Below are positions 1 through 7,302 of a stretch of 25,569 bases of DNA, piece by piece. The position numbers and the translations under genes are program-made. The DNA is from UBA12478 sp964513275 (lineage in GTDB: Bacteria > Patescibacteriota > Patescibacteriia > UBA9934 > GWF2-40-263): assembly GCA_964513275.1 (NCBI GenBank), contig CAZELN010000014.1, positions 1 through 25,569 of the forward strand, read 5' to 3'. The notes under the pieces are model-generated. The model was not told where the DNA came from. It made no database searches and was given only the letters and a program-made list of their open reading frames with translations. Every line of letters begins with the position of its first letter. The stretch's first letter is position 1.

Positions 1-2
1 CC

Positions 3-179
3 ACGCTTTTGTCGATGAATAATTTTATCCGTACCTTTGTCTCGATCCTCACTATTGCGTTGTACGGGTTCATCACACAAAACGCGAATGCGGCCTATGG
101 CTACCTTGTGTTGGGGGTGGTGCTGGTGGTCGTATTGGTTGTACCCATGACTCAGTTGTTCCGCCACGGCTCGCGTTGA
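3..179 (+). CDS. C-terminal end of a membrane transporter (MFS-like), partial
   Basis: An open frame enters from the left edge and stops at TGA 177-179. The roughly 58 visible residues contain two hydrophobic segments, one around FVSILTIALYGFI and one rich in Leu/Val (YLVLGVVLVVVLVVP), followed by a short basic tail ending RHGSR. This pattern fits the last two helices of a 12-helix carrier such as a major facilitator family protein, but no signature motif lies in the visible part, so the family is a guess. A new promoter and an envelope gene follow, so it probably closes its own transcription unit. Confidence 0.5.
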   Translation, partial: TLLSMNNFIRTFVSILTIALYGFITQNANAAYGYLVLGVVLVVVLVVPMTQLFRHGSR

Positions 180-189
180 TCCTTTTCAT

Positions 190-218
190 TTGACGCGTGG
201 ATAACATTCAGTTACGGT
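190..218 (+). promoter_or_regulatory. Sigma70-type promoter of the envelope gene pair
   Basis: TTGACG at 190-195, a 17-nt spacer, and TACGGT at 213-218. The predicted start near 225 leaves a leader of about 25 nt before the ATG at 250, with GGAGGAGGG at 241-249 as ribosome binding site. Confidence 0.5.
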
Positions 219-249
219 GTCCCTCCACTACATGTGGATGGGAGGAGGG

Positions 250-1485
250 ATGCACCTTGTCCTTTTTCTGTTTCTGGCCTCGATGGCCCGTGCCGAGCCG
301 GTCAAAGATGCTTGGATGCTTGCCTGTCATGTGAAGGACACGACCAGCGCCTGGTACGAGCGTCTCTTGGAAGCCAAGAGGCGTGCTGATAGCGCCGGAC
401 TTGTCTGGGACGACGCAACCTGTACGGTTATCGTGCCGCGTCACCTCGCCCACGAGATCCAGTGGTGCGATGTCGATCACGCCACCCATCGCTCAAAGGA
501 CTACGGGATTGGCGAAGCTGTTGCGCCCGGGGTTTGCCGCGTGGCCGGACAGGTAGAGGCTGTCTGGAGCGTCGCGTATTCGGTCAAGGCGGCGGCAGAT
601 CGTGCGGAGGAAGCGGCTCGAAGGGCTGAGGAAGCGAGTCGTCAGGCCTGGATCATCGCCGACGAAGCCCGCGGTTCCGCAACACTTGCCTCGACCAGTG
701 CGGGTGAAGCTCGAGATCGGGCTGAAGAGGCGACTCGTCACGCCAACGATGCGATGATTGCCGCTCGTGGCTCGGAAGAAGACGCACGAAAGGCGGTCGA
801 GGCGGCCATGCGCGCCAAGGAGGATGCAGAAAAGGCCGCACGCGAGGCGCTCGAAGCCAAGGAGCAAGCGCGACTGGCTCGTTTGATCGGATCCTACCAG
901 TACGTGAGTGCAGGAGTTGGATTCATCAGCCAGCGCGACCTCGTGGTCGTCCTGGACGGTGATGACCAGTTCTCTCTGCGTTCCGGGTTTTCTGGGACAA
1001 CCGGCGTAGGGGTGGATCTGGGATTTGCCTGGCCGCGTATCCGAGTCGGTACGCAGTTGCAGGGATTCCTGAGCCTCACCAGCGAGGAGCAAGTGACGGA
1101 AACCGGAACCATCGAGCCTGGTACAGTGTTGGGCTACGGCGGTTTGGCGACACTCTACGGTGGACGGATCTTTCCGCAGTGGGAAGCGCGTGCGGGGCTC
1201 ACTTTGGGTGGCTCCATGCTCAGTGATCGTGCCGTCACAACGCCATCAGTTACCGATGCGTACTTCGGCCTGACGTTAGCGGGTCTGTACCATGCGGGCA
1301 CGTTCAAAGACGACAGGACGTTTTTGGGCGTGGGGCCTGTGCTCAGCATCGGGCTTAACCAGTTCGCCACGAGTTTTGGCGAATACGAGCAAGGGTACAA
1401 TGGAGCCTTTTTCCTGGTTCAGCTGCAGGTGCAAGCCGGCGGTGGACCAGCGGATGGACAACCTGTTTTGCGAGGTGACAAGTGA
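250..1485 (+). CDS. Secreted coiled-coil protein with C-terminal beta-rich (barrel-like) domain
   Basis: Function not recognised. The N-terminus is a signal peptide (MHLVLFLFLASMARA, likely cut before EP). A short Cys-containing region follows (residues 16-110), then about 100 residues of Ala/Glu/Arg-rich heptads (AEEAARRAEEA pattern, residues ~115-214) predicted to be coiled coil. The last ~195 residues have alternating glycine and aromatic strands (GVGVDLGFAWPRIRVGTQ, LGYGGLATLYGG) resembling a small outer-membrane barrel. The layout recalls trimeric autotransporter stalk plus anchor, but there is no sequence proof. ATG 250 was chosen because GGAGGAGGG lies just upstream and the promoter sits 31 nt away. 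ATGs at 232 and 238 are alternatives. The next gene overlaps it by 4 nt. An outer-membrane-like protein would be unexpected in a CPR organism. Confidence 0.7.
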   Translation: MHLVLFLFLASMARAEPVKDAWMLACHVKDTTSAWYERLLEAKRRADSAGLVWDDATCTVIVPRHLAHEIQWCDVDHATHRSKDYGIGEAVAPGVCRVAGQVEAVWSVAYSVKAAADRAEEAARRAEEASRQAWIIADEARGSATLASTSAGEARDRAEEATRHANDAMIAARGSEEDARKAVEAAMRAKEDAEKAAREALEAKEQARLARLIGSYQYVSAGVGFISQRDLVVVLDGDDQFSLRSGFSGTTGVGVDLGFAWPRIRVGTQLQGFLSLTSEEQVTETGTIEPGTVLGYGGLATLYGGRIFPQWEARAGLTLGGSMLSDRAVTTPSVTDAYFGLTLAGLYHAGTFKDDRTFLGVGPVLSIGLNQFATSFGEYEQGYNGAFFLVQLQVQAGGGPADGQPVLRGDK

Positions 1486-2003
1486 TCGTCCTTCTTCTGT
1501 CTTGTGGCACGGCCGAGTTCGCCCTTCCCAACCAAGAGCAGACCGATACCAACGGTCTTCAACAAGAGGACAACGGGTCTGACAGCGGTGAGGGAACCGA
1601 CGTCGATCCCACGCGCGATCCGGATCTGGAGTCCCCAGGCGATCTGCTCGTGGAGGTCTCCTTCATTTCTCCGGTCTCAACCTTCTCCTTCTTCTACGCC
1701 TACTGTGTGGATCAGGAGCTCGAGGTCTGTCCTGAGTGGGTCAGTGCAGGGACGATGAACCAGGAGGAGCGTTCCTCCTTCCCCGTCCGAGCCCAGTCCG
1801 GGAACTTCGGGTTCGACGGGCTGATGGGGGAGGACGATGCCGAGCTGATCGCACAGGGTGAGGACTGCTACCTCACGCAGGAAGTGACGCTCTGGATGGA
1901 TGGCACGGACGTGACGTCGCTCATGTCCTACTACATCTACGAAGACGACTGCCGAGCAGGGCTTTCGCTGAGCGAAGCTTCAGCTCTTTCTACGGGCGAC
2001 TGA
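1482..2003 (+). CDS. Putative lipoprotein with acidic linker
   Basis: GTG start overlapping the upstream stop (GTGA, 1482-1485), which suggests translational coupling. An in-frame TGA lies two codons upstream, so no earlier start is possible. The extremely short N-terminus MIVLLLSC ends in a lipobox-like L-L-S-C, so lipidation at Cys8 is likely, although the signal lacks the usual basic residues. A low-complexity Asp/Glu/Gly/Ser/Thr-rich linker follows (residues ~15-55), then a compact domain with several cysteines (YCVDQELEVCPEW, EDCYLTQ, EDDCRAG) that may form disulfides. No family was recognised. It is probably a surface partner of the upstream coiled-coil protein. The stop codon lies inside the terminator hairpin. 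Confidence 0.65.
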   Translation: MIVLLLSCGTAEFALPNQEQTDTNGLQQEDNGSDSGEGTDVDPTRDPDLESPGDLLVEVSFISPVSTFSFFYAYCVDQELEVCPEWVSAGTMNQEERSSFPVRAQSGNFGFDGLMGEDDAELIAQGEDCYLTQEVTLWMDGTDVTSLMSYYIYEDDCRAGLSLSEASALSTGD

Positions 2004-2024
2004 CCACCAGTCGCTTTTCTTTTT
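1996..2024 (+). terminator. Intrinsic terminator of the envelope pair
   Basis: GCGACTG (1996-2002), 5-nt loop, CAGTCGC (2008-2014), then TTTTCTTTTT. The lipoprotein stop codon TGA 2001-2003 is built into the stem. Confidence 0.85.
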
Positions 2025-2037
2025 GAGCTTATCTCAG

Positions 2038-2043
2038 TATCCT
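2038..2043 (+). promoter_or_regulatory. -10 element of gdhA (leaderless layout)
   Basis: TATCCT lies exactly 9 nt before ATG 2053, so the transcript would start within 2-3 nt of the start codon. The -35 is weak and overlaps the preceding terminator. Confidence 0.45.
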
Positions 2044-2052
2044 GAAGGCATT

Positions 2053-3276
2053 ATGCATAACCCATTCCAAAACGCCCTCGCACAGCTCGAGCGCGCCACC
2101 AAGCTTGCGTCATTCTCCAAAGATTTTCTCGAACGGATCTCGCATCCGGATCGGCAGATTCGCATCTCGATACCGGTCAACATGGACGACGGGAGCCTGA
2201 AAGTTTTTGAGGGCTATCGTGTCCAGTTCAACAACGCCCGCGGACCGTACAAAGGCGGCATTCGTTATCATCAAGACACCGACATTGAAGAAGTGAAGGC
2301 ACTCGCGTTTTGGATGGCGCTCAAATGCGCTGTCGCCAACATTCCGATGGGCGGAGGAAAAGGTGGTGTGACCGTGAATCCAAAGGAGCTTTCTAAAAAT
2401 GAACTCGAGCAACTTTCGCGAGGGTGGATGCGACGTATGGCCGACGTGGTGGGTTCGCAAAAAGATGTTCCCGCGCCAGATGTGAATACCACGCCTGAGA
2501 TCATGGCATGGATGGCTGATGAGTTTGCAAAAGTGACGGGCGATAAAACGGGAGCGGTGATCACGGGCAAGCCGCTTGAAGCTGGTGGATCAGAGGGACG
2601 TGGGACAGCAACCGCGCAAGGCGGCTTCTATGTGTTTGAGGCGCTGCGAGAGAAACTTGGTTTACCAGAATCTTGTCGCGTCGTGATTCAGGGATTTGGA
2701 AACGCGGGTGAGCACGCGGCAGATATTTGGAGCAAGGCCGGACATAAAATTACGGCTACATCAGATTCTAAGGGCGCCGTTCGTAATTCAAACGGTTTAG
2801 ATATCGCGGCATTGTACGATCACAAAAAAGCGACCGGTTCGGTCGTGGGGTTTGCTGGAGGAGAAACGTTTAATGGCGATGGGCTGTTGTTCCAAGAATG
2901 TGATCTGCTTATCCCTGCAGCGCTTGAGAACCAAATTCGAGAAGACAACGCGGCTCGTGTGCGAGCGAAGGTCGTGCTCGAGCTCGCCAACGGGCCGACG
3001 ACGCCGGAGGCAGACGACAACCTTTTTGGTCGAGGGATCCAGGTCGTTCCAGACATCCTGGCAAACTCAGGAGGCGTGACCGTTTCAACATTTGAGTGGG
3101 AACAGAATTTGAAAGGGGAGCATTGGAGCGAAGAAGAGGTCTTTACGAAATTGGAAAAAATGATGCATCAGGAAGCGAACGGAATTTTTGAAAAGGCACA
3201 GAGTCTCAAGACAGACTTGCGTCGAGCCGCGTTCGTGATCGCCCTTGAGCGAATCCAAAAAGCGATGAATATCTAA
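2053..3276 (+). CDS. gdhA: Glutamate dehydrogenase
   Basis: Interconverts glutamate and 2-oxoglutarate plus ammonium, using NAD(P)H, in the cytoplasm. The 407-residue protein has the usual family length. The N-terminal domain carries the substrate-binding and catalytic motifs: GPYKGGIRY (Lys67), the Lys91 region WMALKCAVANIP, MGGGKGG with catalytic Lys103, and VPAPDVNT with Asp143. A Rossmann domain follows (VIQGFGNAG, residues ~220-228) and the C-terminus contains LANGPTTPEAD. Frame-compatible upstream codons exist from 2023, but ATG 2053 fits the family N-terminus and lies 9 nt after TATCCT. It stands alone between a terminator and a convergent gene. It could supply or consume glutamate in an organism probably poor in amino-acid biosynthesis. 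Coenzyme preference cannot be told. Confidence 0.93.
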   Translation: MHNPFQNALAQLERATKLASFSKDFLERISHPDRQIRISIPVNMDDGSLKVFEGYRVQFNNARGPYKGGIRYHQDTDIEEVKALAFWMALKCAVANIPMGGGKGGVTVNPKELSKNELEQLSRGWMRRMADVVGSQKDVPAPDVNTTPEIMAWMADEFAKVTGDKTGAVITGKPLEAGGSEGRGTATAQGGFYVFEALREKLGLPESCRVVIQGFGNAGEHAADIWSKAGHKITATSDSKGAVRNSNGLDIAALYDHKKATGSVVGFAGGETFNGDGLLFQECDLLIPAALENQIREDNAARVRAKVVLELANGPTTPEADDNLFGRGIQVVPDILANSGGVTVSTFEWEQNLKGEHWSEEEVFTKLEKMMHQEANGIFEKAQSLKTDLRRAAFVIALERIQKAMNI

Positions 3277-3319
3277 AAATGCAGAGACCCGCCGAAGTCT
3301 CGTGTGACGACGGCGGGTC
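3277..3319 (-). terminator. Convergent terminator region between gdhA and the minus-strand gene
   Basis: GACCCGCCG (3286-3294) pairs with CGGCGGGTC (3311-3319). Read on the minus strand the stem is followed by TCTGCATTTTTAG, so it best serves the minus-strand gene ending at 3340. A nested GAGAC/GTCTC pairing gives an alternative hairpin closer to the U-run. Confidence 0.6.
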
Positions 3320-3339
3320 CGTTGCGAAGAGGTGTCCTC

Positions 3340-4233
3340 TTAGCGGGTCGGAGCGAGCGCGAGCGTGGGCTCGCGACGCTGACGAATGGTGCGGAGCACC
3401 TGGTCGGGCCAAACGAGACGCTCCCAGTCGCGGTTGAGGCGGATGGGTCCGTCCTCGGGTTTGGCCACGTGGATCAGGACGGCGTGACAGGGGCGTTCTT
3501 CCTGTGTGGCCAACTGGTGTGCACCGCCGTAGATGCGACGCATGTCGTCCGAAATTCGGTCGGTGAAGCATTGTGTAGGCTTCTGATCGACGTACCAGGC
3601 GAGTACGTCCGGACCTTGGCCCGCGACGCATTTCACGCTCACCGCGTGGCACGCCCCGCCTTCGATCCAGAGCAAATCGATACCCTGGTTTACGTCCTCG
3701 TGGGTCGTGGGGAAGTAAAGCCGTGTGCTGTTGCGGGCACTCAGGGTCTTAAGCACGTAGGCCGAGGCACTCGCTCCAGCGATGTGCACCTCCCACACAC
3801 GACGGTTGATGCCCTCAGTGCGGCCGAGGTGATGAAGTCGCCACCATTGGTCAAGATGGATGTCGCACAGAAGTTGTGTGAGCCCCTTTTGGACCATCGA
3901 TCCAATCGCGGCGCGGGCGGTAACGAGTTCCGGACTCTTCGCCTCTTCCAGCTCGTGGAGCCACTTGCACAGAACAACGAACTCGAGAAGTATGTCGTCC
4001 GGCTGGCGCCAGACTTTGGGGATGTGCGCCCTGATCGTGCGACGCAACATCAGACCGTAGAATGTGGCGTTCTCGCTGTGAGACCGGCTCCCGTTGATGA
4101 AGGTTCGATCGGGAAGTGGCGTGTCCGCGCGAGCGAGTTTGACGGCCTGTTCGAATCCTTGATCCCAGATTTTTTCTCGCCTTCCGTCTCGGAAGACGAC
4201 TTCACGATGACTTGCGAAAAATCGGTCCAGCAT
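3340..4233 (-). CDS. Hypothetical protein, possible PD-(D/E)XK-like nuclease fold
   Basis: About 297 residues, not recognised. The N-terminal two thirds are mixed helical and rich in Trp, Arg and His (e.g. HLDQWWRLHHLGR, residues ~126-138). The C-terminal third contains NQGIDLLWIEGG...AVSVKC (residues ~183-202), spaced like the Asp...x-x-Lys core of restriction-endonuclease-like folds: Asp186 and Lys201, with Ser in place of the usual Glu/Gln two residues before Lys. This is only a motif-level resemblance. ATG 4233 was chosen over GTG 4239 because GGAG lies 5 nt before it. The strand choice over a long antisense frame rests on the strong promoter, the Shine-Dalgarno and the sensible protein composition. 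GC-rich third positions set it apart from gdhA and leuS, suggesting accessory or acquired origin. Confidence 0.7.
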   Translation of the reverse strand: MLDRFFASHREVVFRDGRREKIWDQGFEQAVKLARADTPLPDRTFINGSRSHSENATFYGLMLRRTIRAHIPKVWRQPDDILLEFVVLCKWLHELEEAKSPELVTARAAIGSMVQKGLTQLLCDIHLDQWWRLHHLGRTEGINRRVWEVHIAGASASAYVLKTLSARNSTRLYFPTTHEDVNQGIDLLWIEGGACHAVSVKCVAGQGPDVLAWYVDQKPTQCFTDRISDDMRRIYGGAHQLATQEERPCHAVLIHVAKPEDGPIRLNRDWERLVWPDQVLRTIRQRREPTLALAPTR

Positions 4234-4265
4234 GAGCACTCCGTCGTAGAAAATCGGGACGGAAA

Positions 4266-4294
4266 TTTATAACACGAAAATACTAAAAAGTCAA
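4266..4294 (-). promoter_or_regulatory. Strong promoter for the minus-strand hypothetical gene
   Basis: On the minus strand: TTGACT (4294-4289), a 17-nt spacer, TATAAA (4271-4266). The start would fall near 4259, leaving a ~25-nt leader with GGAG before ATG 4233. Confidence 0.75.
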
Positions 4295-4298
4295 TGGT

Positions 4299-4328
4299 TT
4301 GGCTAAAAAATGGTGATTTTGCTATGCT
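4299..4328 (+). promoter_or_regulatory. leuS promoter (leaderless layout)
   Basis: TTGGCT at 4299-4304, 18-nt spacer, TATGCT at 4323-4328, then 9 nt to ATG 4338. It lies back to back with the minus-strand promoter, with only 4 nt between the two -35 boxes. Confidence 0.6.
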
Positions 4329-4337
4329 GGTGGGACT

Positions 4338-6698
4338 ATGGCATACAATCATCAAGAGATCGAAAAGAAGTGGCAGGATCGGTGGGAGACCTCCGGTATT
4401 TTTCATGCCAAAGACGAAGACCCGCGGAAGAAGTTTTATTGTTTGATCGAGTTTCCCTATCCATCCGGTGCTGGCCTTCATATCGGTCATCCACGCTCTT
4501 ACACGGCGCTCGACGTCGTTTCTCGAAAACGCCGCCATCAGGGATATAACGTCTTGTACCCGATCGGATGGGACGCGTTTGGCCTTCCGACCGAGAATTA
4601 CGCGATCAAGACCGGCCGCAAACCACAGGACATCACGCGAGAGAATACAGACACGTTCCGCCGTCAGCTCAAGAGTCTCGGGCTTTCTTTCGATTGGTCG
4701 CGCGAGGTAAACACAACCGACCCCAATTATTACAAGTGGACACAATGGATGTTCCTCGAATTTTTCAAAGCGGGACTTGCGTACAAAACTAGCCAGCCGA
4801 TTAATTGGTGTCTCTCGTGCAAGATTGGCCTCGCCAACGAAGAAGTCGTGAACGGGAAATGTGAGCGATGCGGCGGGCCAACGGAGAAACGAGACAAGGA
4901 ACAATGGATGATCGCGATCACCAAGTATGCCGATCGACTCCTTAAGGATTTGGAGACCCTCGACTACCTCGAAAAGATCAAAACACAACAACGCAACTGG
5001 ATCGGGAAAAGCGAGGGAGCAGAGATTGATTTTGTATTGAACGTTCCAGGACAAGAACCTGGCAAGCACAAGCAAACCGTCTTCACCACACGTCCGGATA
5101 CGATTTTCGGCGCGACGTTTTTAGTGGTGTCGCCCGAGGTTGCACAGAAATGGATCGAGGTTGGATGGGACGCAAGTGCGTCGGTTCGTGAGTACGTGCT
5201 GGCTTCGTTAAAACGCGAAGAAATGGATCGCACCGCAGAAGGCAAAGAGAAGACAGGCGTCGACACGGGCGTGATTGCGATCAATCCTGCGAACGGTCGT
5301 GAGATTCCTGTCTGGATTGCCGACTACGTGTTGGGTGGATATGGGACAGGATCCATCATGGCCGTGCCGCAATACGACGAGCGTGATCGAGCTTTTGCCG
5401 AGGCGTTCAAGCTCCCAATTGTCGATGAGCCTCTTATCCCTTTTGACGAAGCGGTCGCCAAAGTTGGTGGGCGCAAAAAGACAAACTACAAACTCCACGA
5501 CTGGGTGTTTTCGCGCCAGCGCTATTGGGGCGAGCCGATTCCATTGGTGCACTGCGAGAAATGCTCTCCCGAGACTGGCGGCTGGGTCGCCGTGCCAGTA
5601 GAGCAGTTGCCCGTCGTATTGCCAGACGTCGACAAGTACGAGCCGACAGACACAGGAGAGTCACCGCTTGCGGCCATGACCGATTGGGTCAATACGACCT
5701 GTCCAACCTGTGGAGGTTTAGCGCGTCGAGAAACAGACACGATGCCAAACTGGGCAGGATCAAGTTGGTACTTCCTCGCCTACGCCATGCATGCTCAGCT
5801 CGGTGAGCAACCCACTACTCCCCTACAACCTACAACCTACAACCTTCTCAACTACTGGATGCCGGTTGATCTCTACAACGGTGGCATGGAGCACACGGTT
5901 TTACACCTGCTCTATTCTCGATTCTGGAACAAGTTCTTATTCGATCGTGGTCACGTCCCAACCAGCGAGCCGTATGCTCGACGACACTCGCATGGACTTG
6001 TGCTTGCCGAGGATGGAACCAAGATGAGCAAGTCCAAAGGCAACGTCGTGAATCCTGATGAGATCGTGCGTGACTACGGAGCTGATTCGTTGCGTATGTA
6101 CATCCTCTTCATGGGACCGTTTGAAGAACCGGTGCCATGGAGTTTGAATGGCCTCATCGGCGTGCGCCGATTTCTCGATAAAGTCGAACGATATGTAAGC
6201 TTGTGGATTGAATCATCGGTAGACCCAGGCTTCAGCCTGGGCAAGGCTGGAATGATCGAACGTGCTCTCAAAAAAGTCTCCGACGACATTGAGTCTTTCA
6301 AATTCAATACGGTTGTTTCTACGTTCATGTCGCTCTTCAACGAGATTTCCGACCAGTCCGTGACGCGCGAGCAATTGAAAAAAATTCTTACAGTGCTCGG
6401 ACCGTTTGCTCCACACCTTGCCAACGAGTGTTGGGAGAAGATCGGCGAGAAAGGACTGGTCGAGGAACAGGCATGGCCAGAGTTTGACGAAGCGCTGCTC
6501 GTCCAGGATGAAATCGAAATGGGTGTACAGATCAACGGCAAAGCGCGCGCCACGATTCAGATTTCACCGATGGCTGACGAAGCGACGGCGAAGTCGTTGG
6601 CGCTTGCCGATGAGAAGGTTCTGAAGCACCTCGAAGGCAAAGAGATTGTGAAGATCGTGTACGTGCCCGGTCGCATCTTAAACATCGTCGTGAAATAA
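4338..6698 (+). CDS. leuS: Leucyl-tRNA synthetase
   Basis: Class I synthetase charging tRNA-Leu. The 786-residue protein is shorter than E. coli LeuRS (860). Visible in order: HIGH motif (48-51, in PSGAGLHIGH), a zinc-ribbon-like segment WCLSCKIGLANEE...CERCGG, the CP1 editing domain with TTRPDTIFGATF, the class-defining YWGEPIP, a second CPTCGG pair, KMSKS (562-566), an alpha-helical anticodon domain and a small C-terminal domain. Two oddities: a Thr/Pro/Gln-rich stretch at residues ~490-503 built on a triple heptanucleotide repeat, and a perfect palindrome at 6224-6241 encoding part of residues ~629-635. Both look like small insertions in surface loops. It is followed 2 nt later by the Nudix gene, so the two form an operon. 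Confidence 0.97.
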   Translation: MAYNHQEIEKKWQDRWETSGIFHAKDEDPRKKFYCLIEFPYPSGAGLHIGHPRSYTALDVVSRKRRHQGYNVLYPIGWDAFGLPTENYAIKTGRKPQDITRENTDTFRRQLKSLGLSFDWSREVNTTDPNYYKWTQWMFLEFFKAGLAYKTSQPINWCLSCKIGLANEEVVNGKCERCGGPTEKRDKEQWMIAITKYADRLLKDLETLDYLEKIKTQQRNWIGKSEGAEIDFVLNVPGQEPGKHKQTVFTTRPDTIFGATFLVVSPEVAQKWIEVGWDASASVREYVLASLKREEMDRTAEGKEKTGVDTGVIAINPANGREIPVWIADYVLGGYGTGSIMAVPQYDERDRAFAEAFKLPIVDEPLIPFDEAVAKVGGRKKTNYKLHDWVFSRQRYWGEPIPLVHCEKCSPETGGWVAVPVEQLPVVLPDVDKYEPTDTGESPLAAMTDWVNTTCPTCGGLARRETDTMPNWAGSSWYFLAYAMHAQLGEQPTTPLQPTTYNLLNYWMPVDLYNGGMEHTVLHLLYSRFWNKFLFDRGHVPTSEPYARRHSHGLVLAEDGTKMSKSKGNVVNPDEIVRDYGADSLRMYILFMGPFEEPVPWSLNGLIGVRRFLDKVERYVSLWIESSVDPGFSLGKAGMIERALKKVSDDIESFKFNTVVSTFMSLFNEISDQSVTREQLKKILTVLGPFAPHLANECWEKIGEKGLVEEQAWPEFDEALLVQDEIEMGVQINGKARATIQISPMADEATAKSLALADEKVLKHLEGKEIVKIVYVPGRILNIVVK
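5823..5843 (+). repeat. Triple 7-bp tandem repeat inside leuS
   Basis: CTACAAC occurs three times in direct succession (5823-5829, 5830-5836, 5837-5843). Three 7-mers keep the frame and encode part of a Pro/Thr/Gln/Tyr-rich loop. Confidence 0.85.
6224..6241 (+). repeat. Perfect palindrome inside leuS
   Basis: CCCAGGCT (6224-6231), 2-nt spacer, AGCCTGGG (6234-6241). Translated in frame. It resembles a small coding palindromic element, but no second copy was seen in the window. Confidence 0.75.
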
Positions 6699-6700
6699 GT

Positions 6701-7273
6701 ATGGACATGCCGCAGAACGCCAAGAAGGTTTTTGAGGGAGTAATCTTTGACGTCTATCAGTGGGAGCAAAAGATGTATGACGGCACCACAGAAATCTTTG
6801 AACGTCTGGATCGCGCAGACACCGTCGACGTTCTTGCAACGACGAAGGAAGGAAAGATTATCATCCAACGACAGAGTCAGCCTGATCGTGAAGAAGCATT
6901 CCTATGCCTCATCGGCGGCCGAGTTGAGAAAGGGGAAGAGCCTCTCGACGCAGCCAAACGCGAGATGCTCGAAGAGACGGGGTTTACCTCCATGCAGTGG
7001 TCACATTTTTTTTCCTTCTCTCCGATGCTCAAGCTTCGTTGGGTGATGCATGTGTTCGTTGCGCGCGACAGCGACAAGTCAGCCGAGCAGAATCTGGATC
7101 CTGGTGAGAAAATCGAAGTGAGGGAAGTGACGTTTGATGAGTTCATCGAGTTGGTTGATAGCGGCACGCTCTGGCGCATCCACAACGAGATTCGCGTCCG
7201 TTGCATTCGTGCGAAGTATCATCGACCTAGCTATGAAATGTTTTACAACGAAATCTTCGGCAAGCAGCCGTAA
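6701..7273 (+). CDS. Nudix hydrolase (ADP-ribose pyrophosphatase-like)
   Basis: Cleaves nucleoside diphosphates linked to another moiety. The 190-residue protein has a complete Nudix box at residues 73-95: G(x5)E(x7)REMLEETGF, with both catalytic Glu of REMLEE present. Overall length and an N-terminal strand region before the box resemble ADP-sugar pyrophosphatases (NudF/YffH type), but the substrate cannot be assigned from the box. It starts 2 nt after the leuS stop and has no promoter or Shine-Dalgarno of its own, so it should be expressed by readthrough from leuS. A bidirectional terminator follows. Confidence 0.85.
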   Translation: MDMPQNAKKVFEGVIFDVYQWEQKMYDGTTEIFERLDRADTVDVLATTKEGKIIIQRQSQPDREEAFLCLIGGRVEKGEEPLDAAKREMLEETGFTSMQWSHFFSFSPMLKLRWVMHVFVARDSDKSAEQNLDPGEKIEVREVTFDEFIELVDSGTLWRIHNEIRVRCIRAKYHRPSYEMFYNEIFGKQP

Positions 7274-7276
7274 ACA

Positions 7277-7302
7277 AAACTCCCGCCTATGAGCGGGAGT
7301 TT
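7277..7302. terminator. Bidirectional terminator
   Basis: AAACTCCCGC (7277-7286) and GCGGGAGTTT (7293-7302) form a 10-bp stem with A and U tracts on both sides. It serves the Nudix gene (+) and the M20 pseudogene (-), whose TAG lies in the loop. Confidence 0.9.

Noticed and set aside
4149..4158. GTTCGAATCC resembling a tRNA T-loop
   Set aside because: No matching T-stem, anticodon arm or acceptor stem around it; it lies in coding sequence of the minus-strand gene.
3304..4272. Long plus-strand frame (about 322 codons)
   Set aside because: Antisense shadow of the GC-rich minus-strand gene, which has a consensus promoter, a Shine-Dalgarno and a terminator; the plus frame has none and would run into the leuS promoter.
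4050..5075. Minus-strand frame of about 341 codons opposite leuS
   Set aside because: Overlaps the conserved HIGH and editing regions of leuS and the divergent promoters; no recognisable protein.
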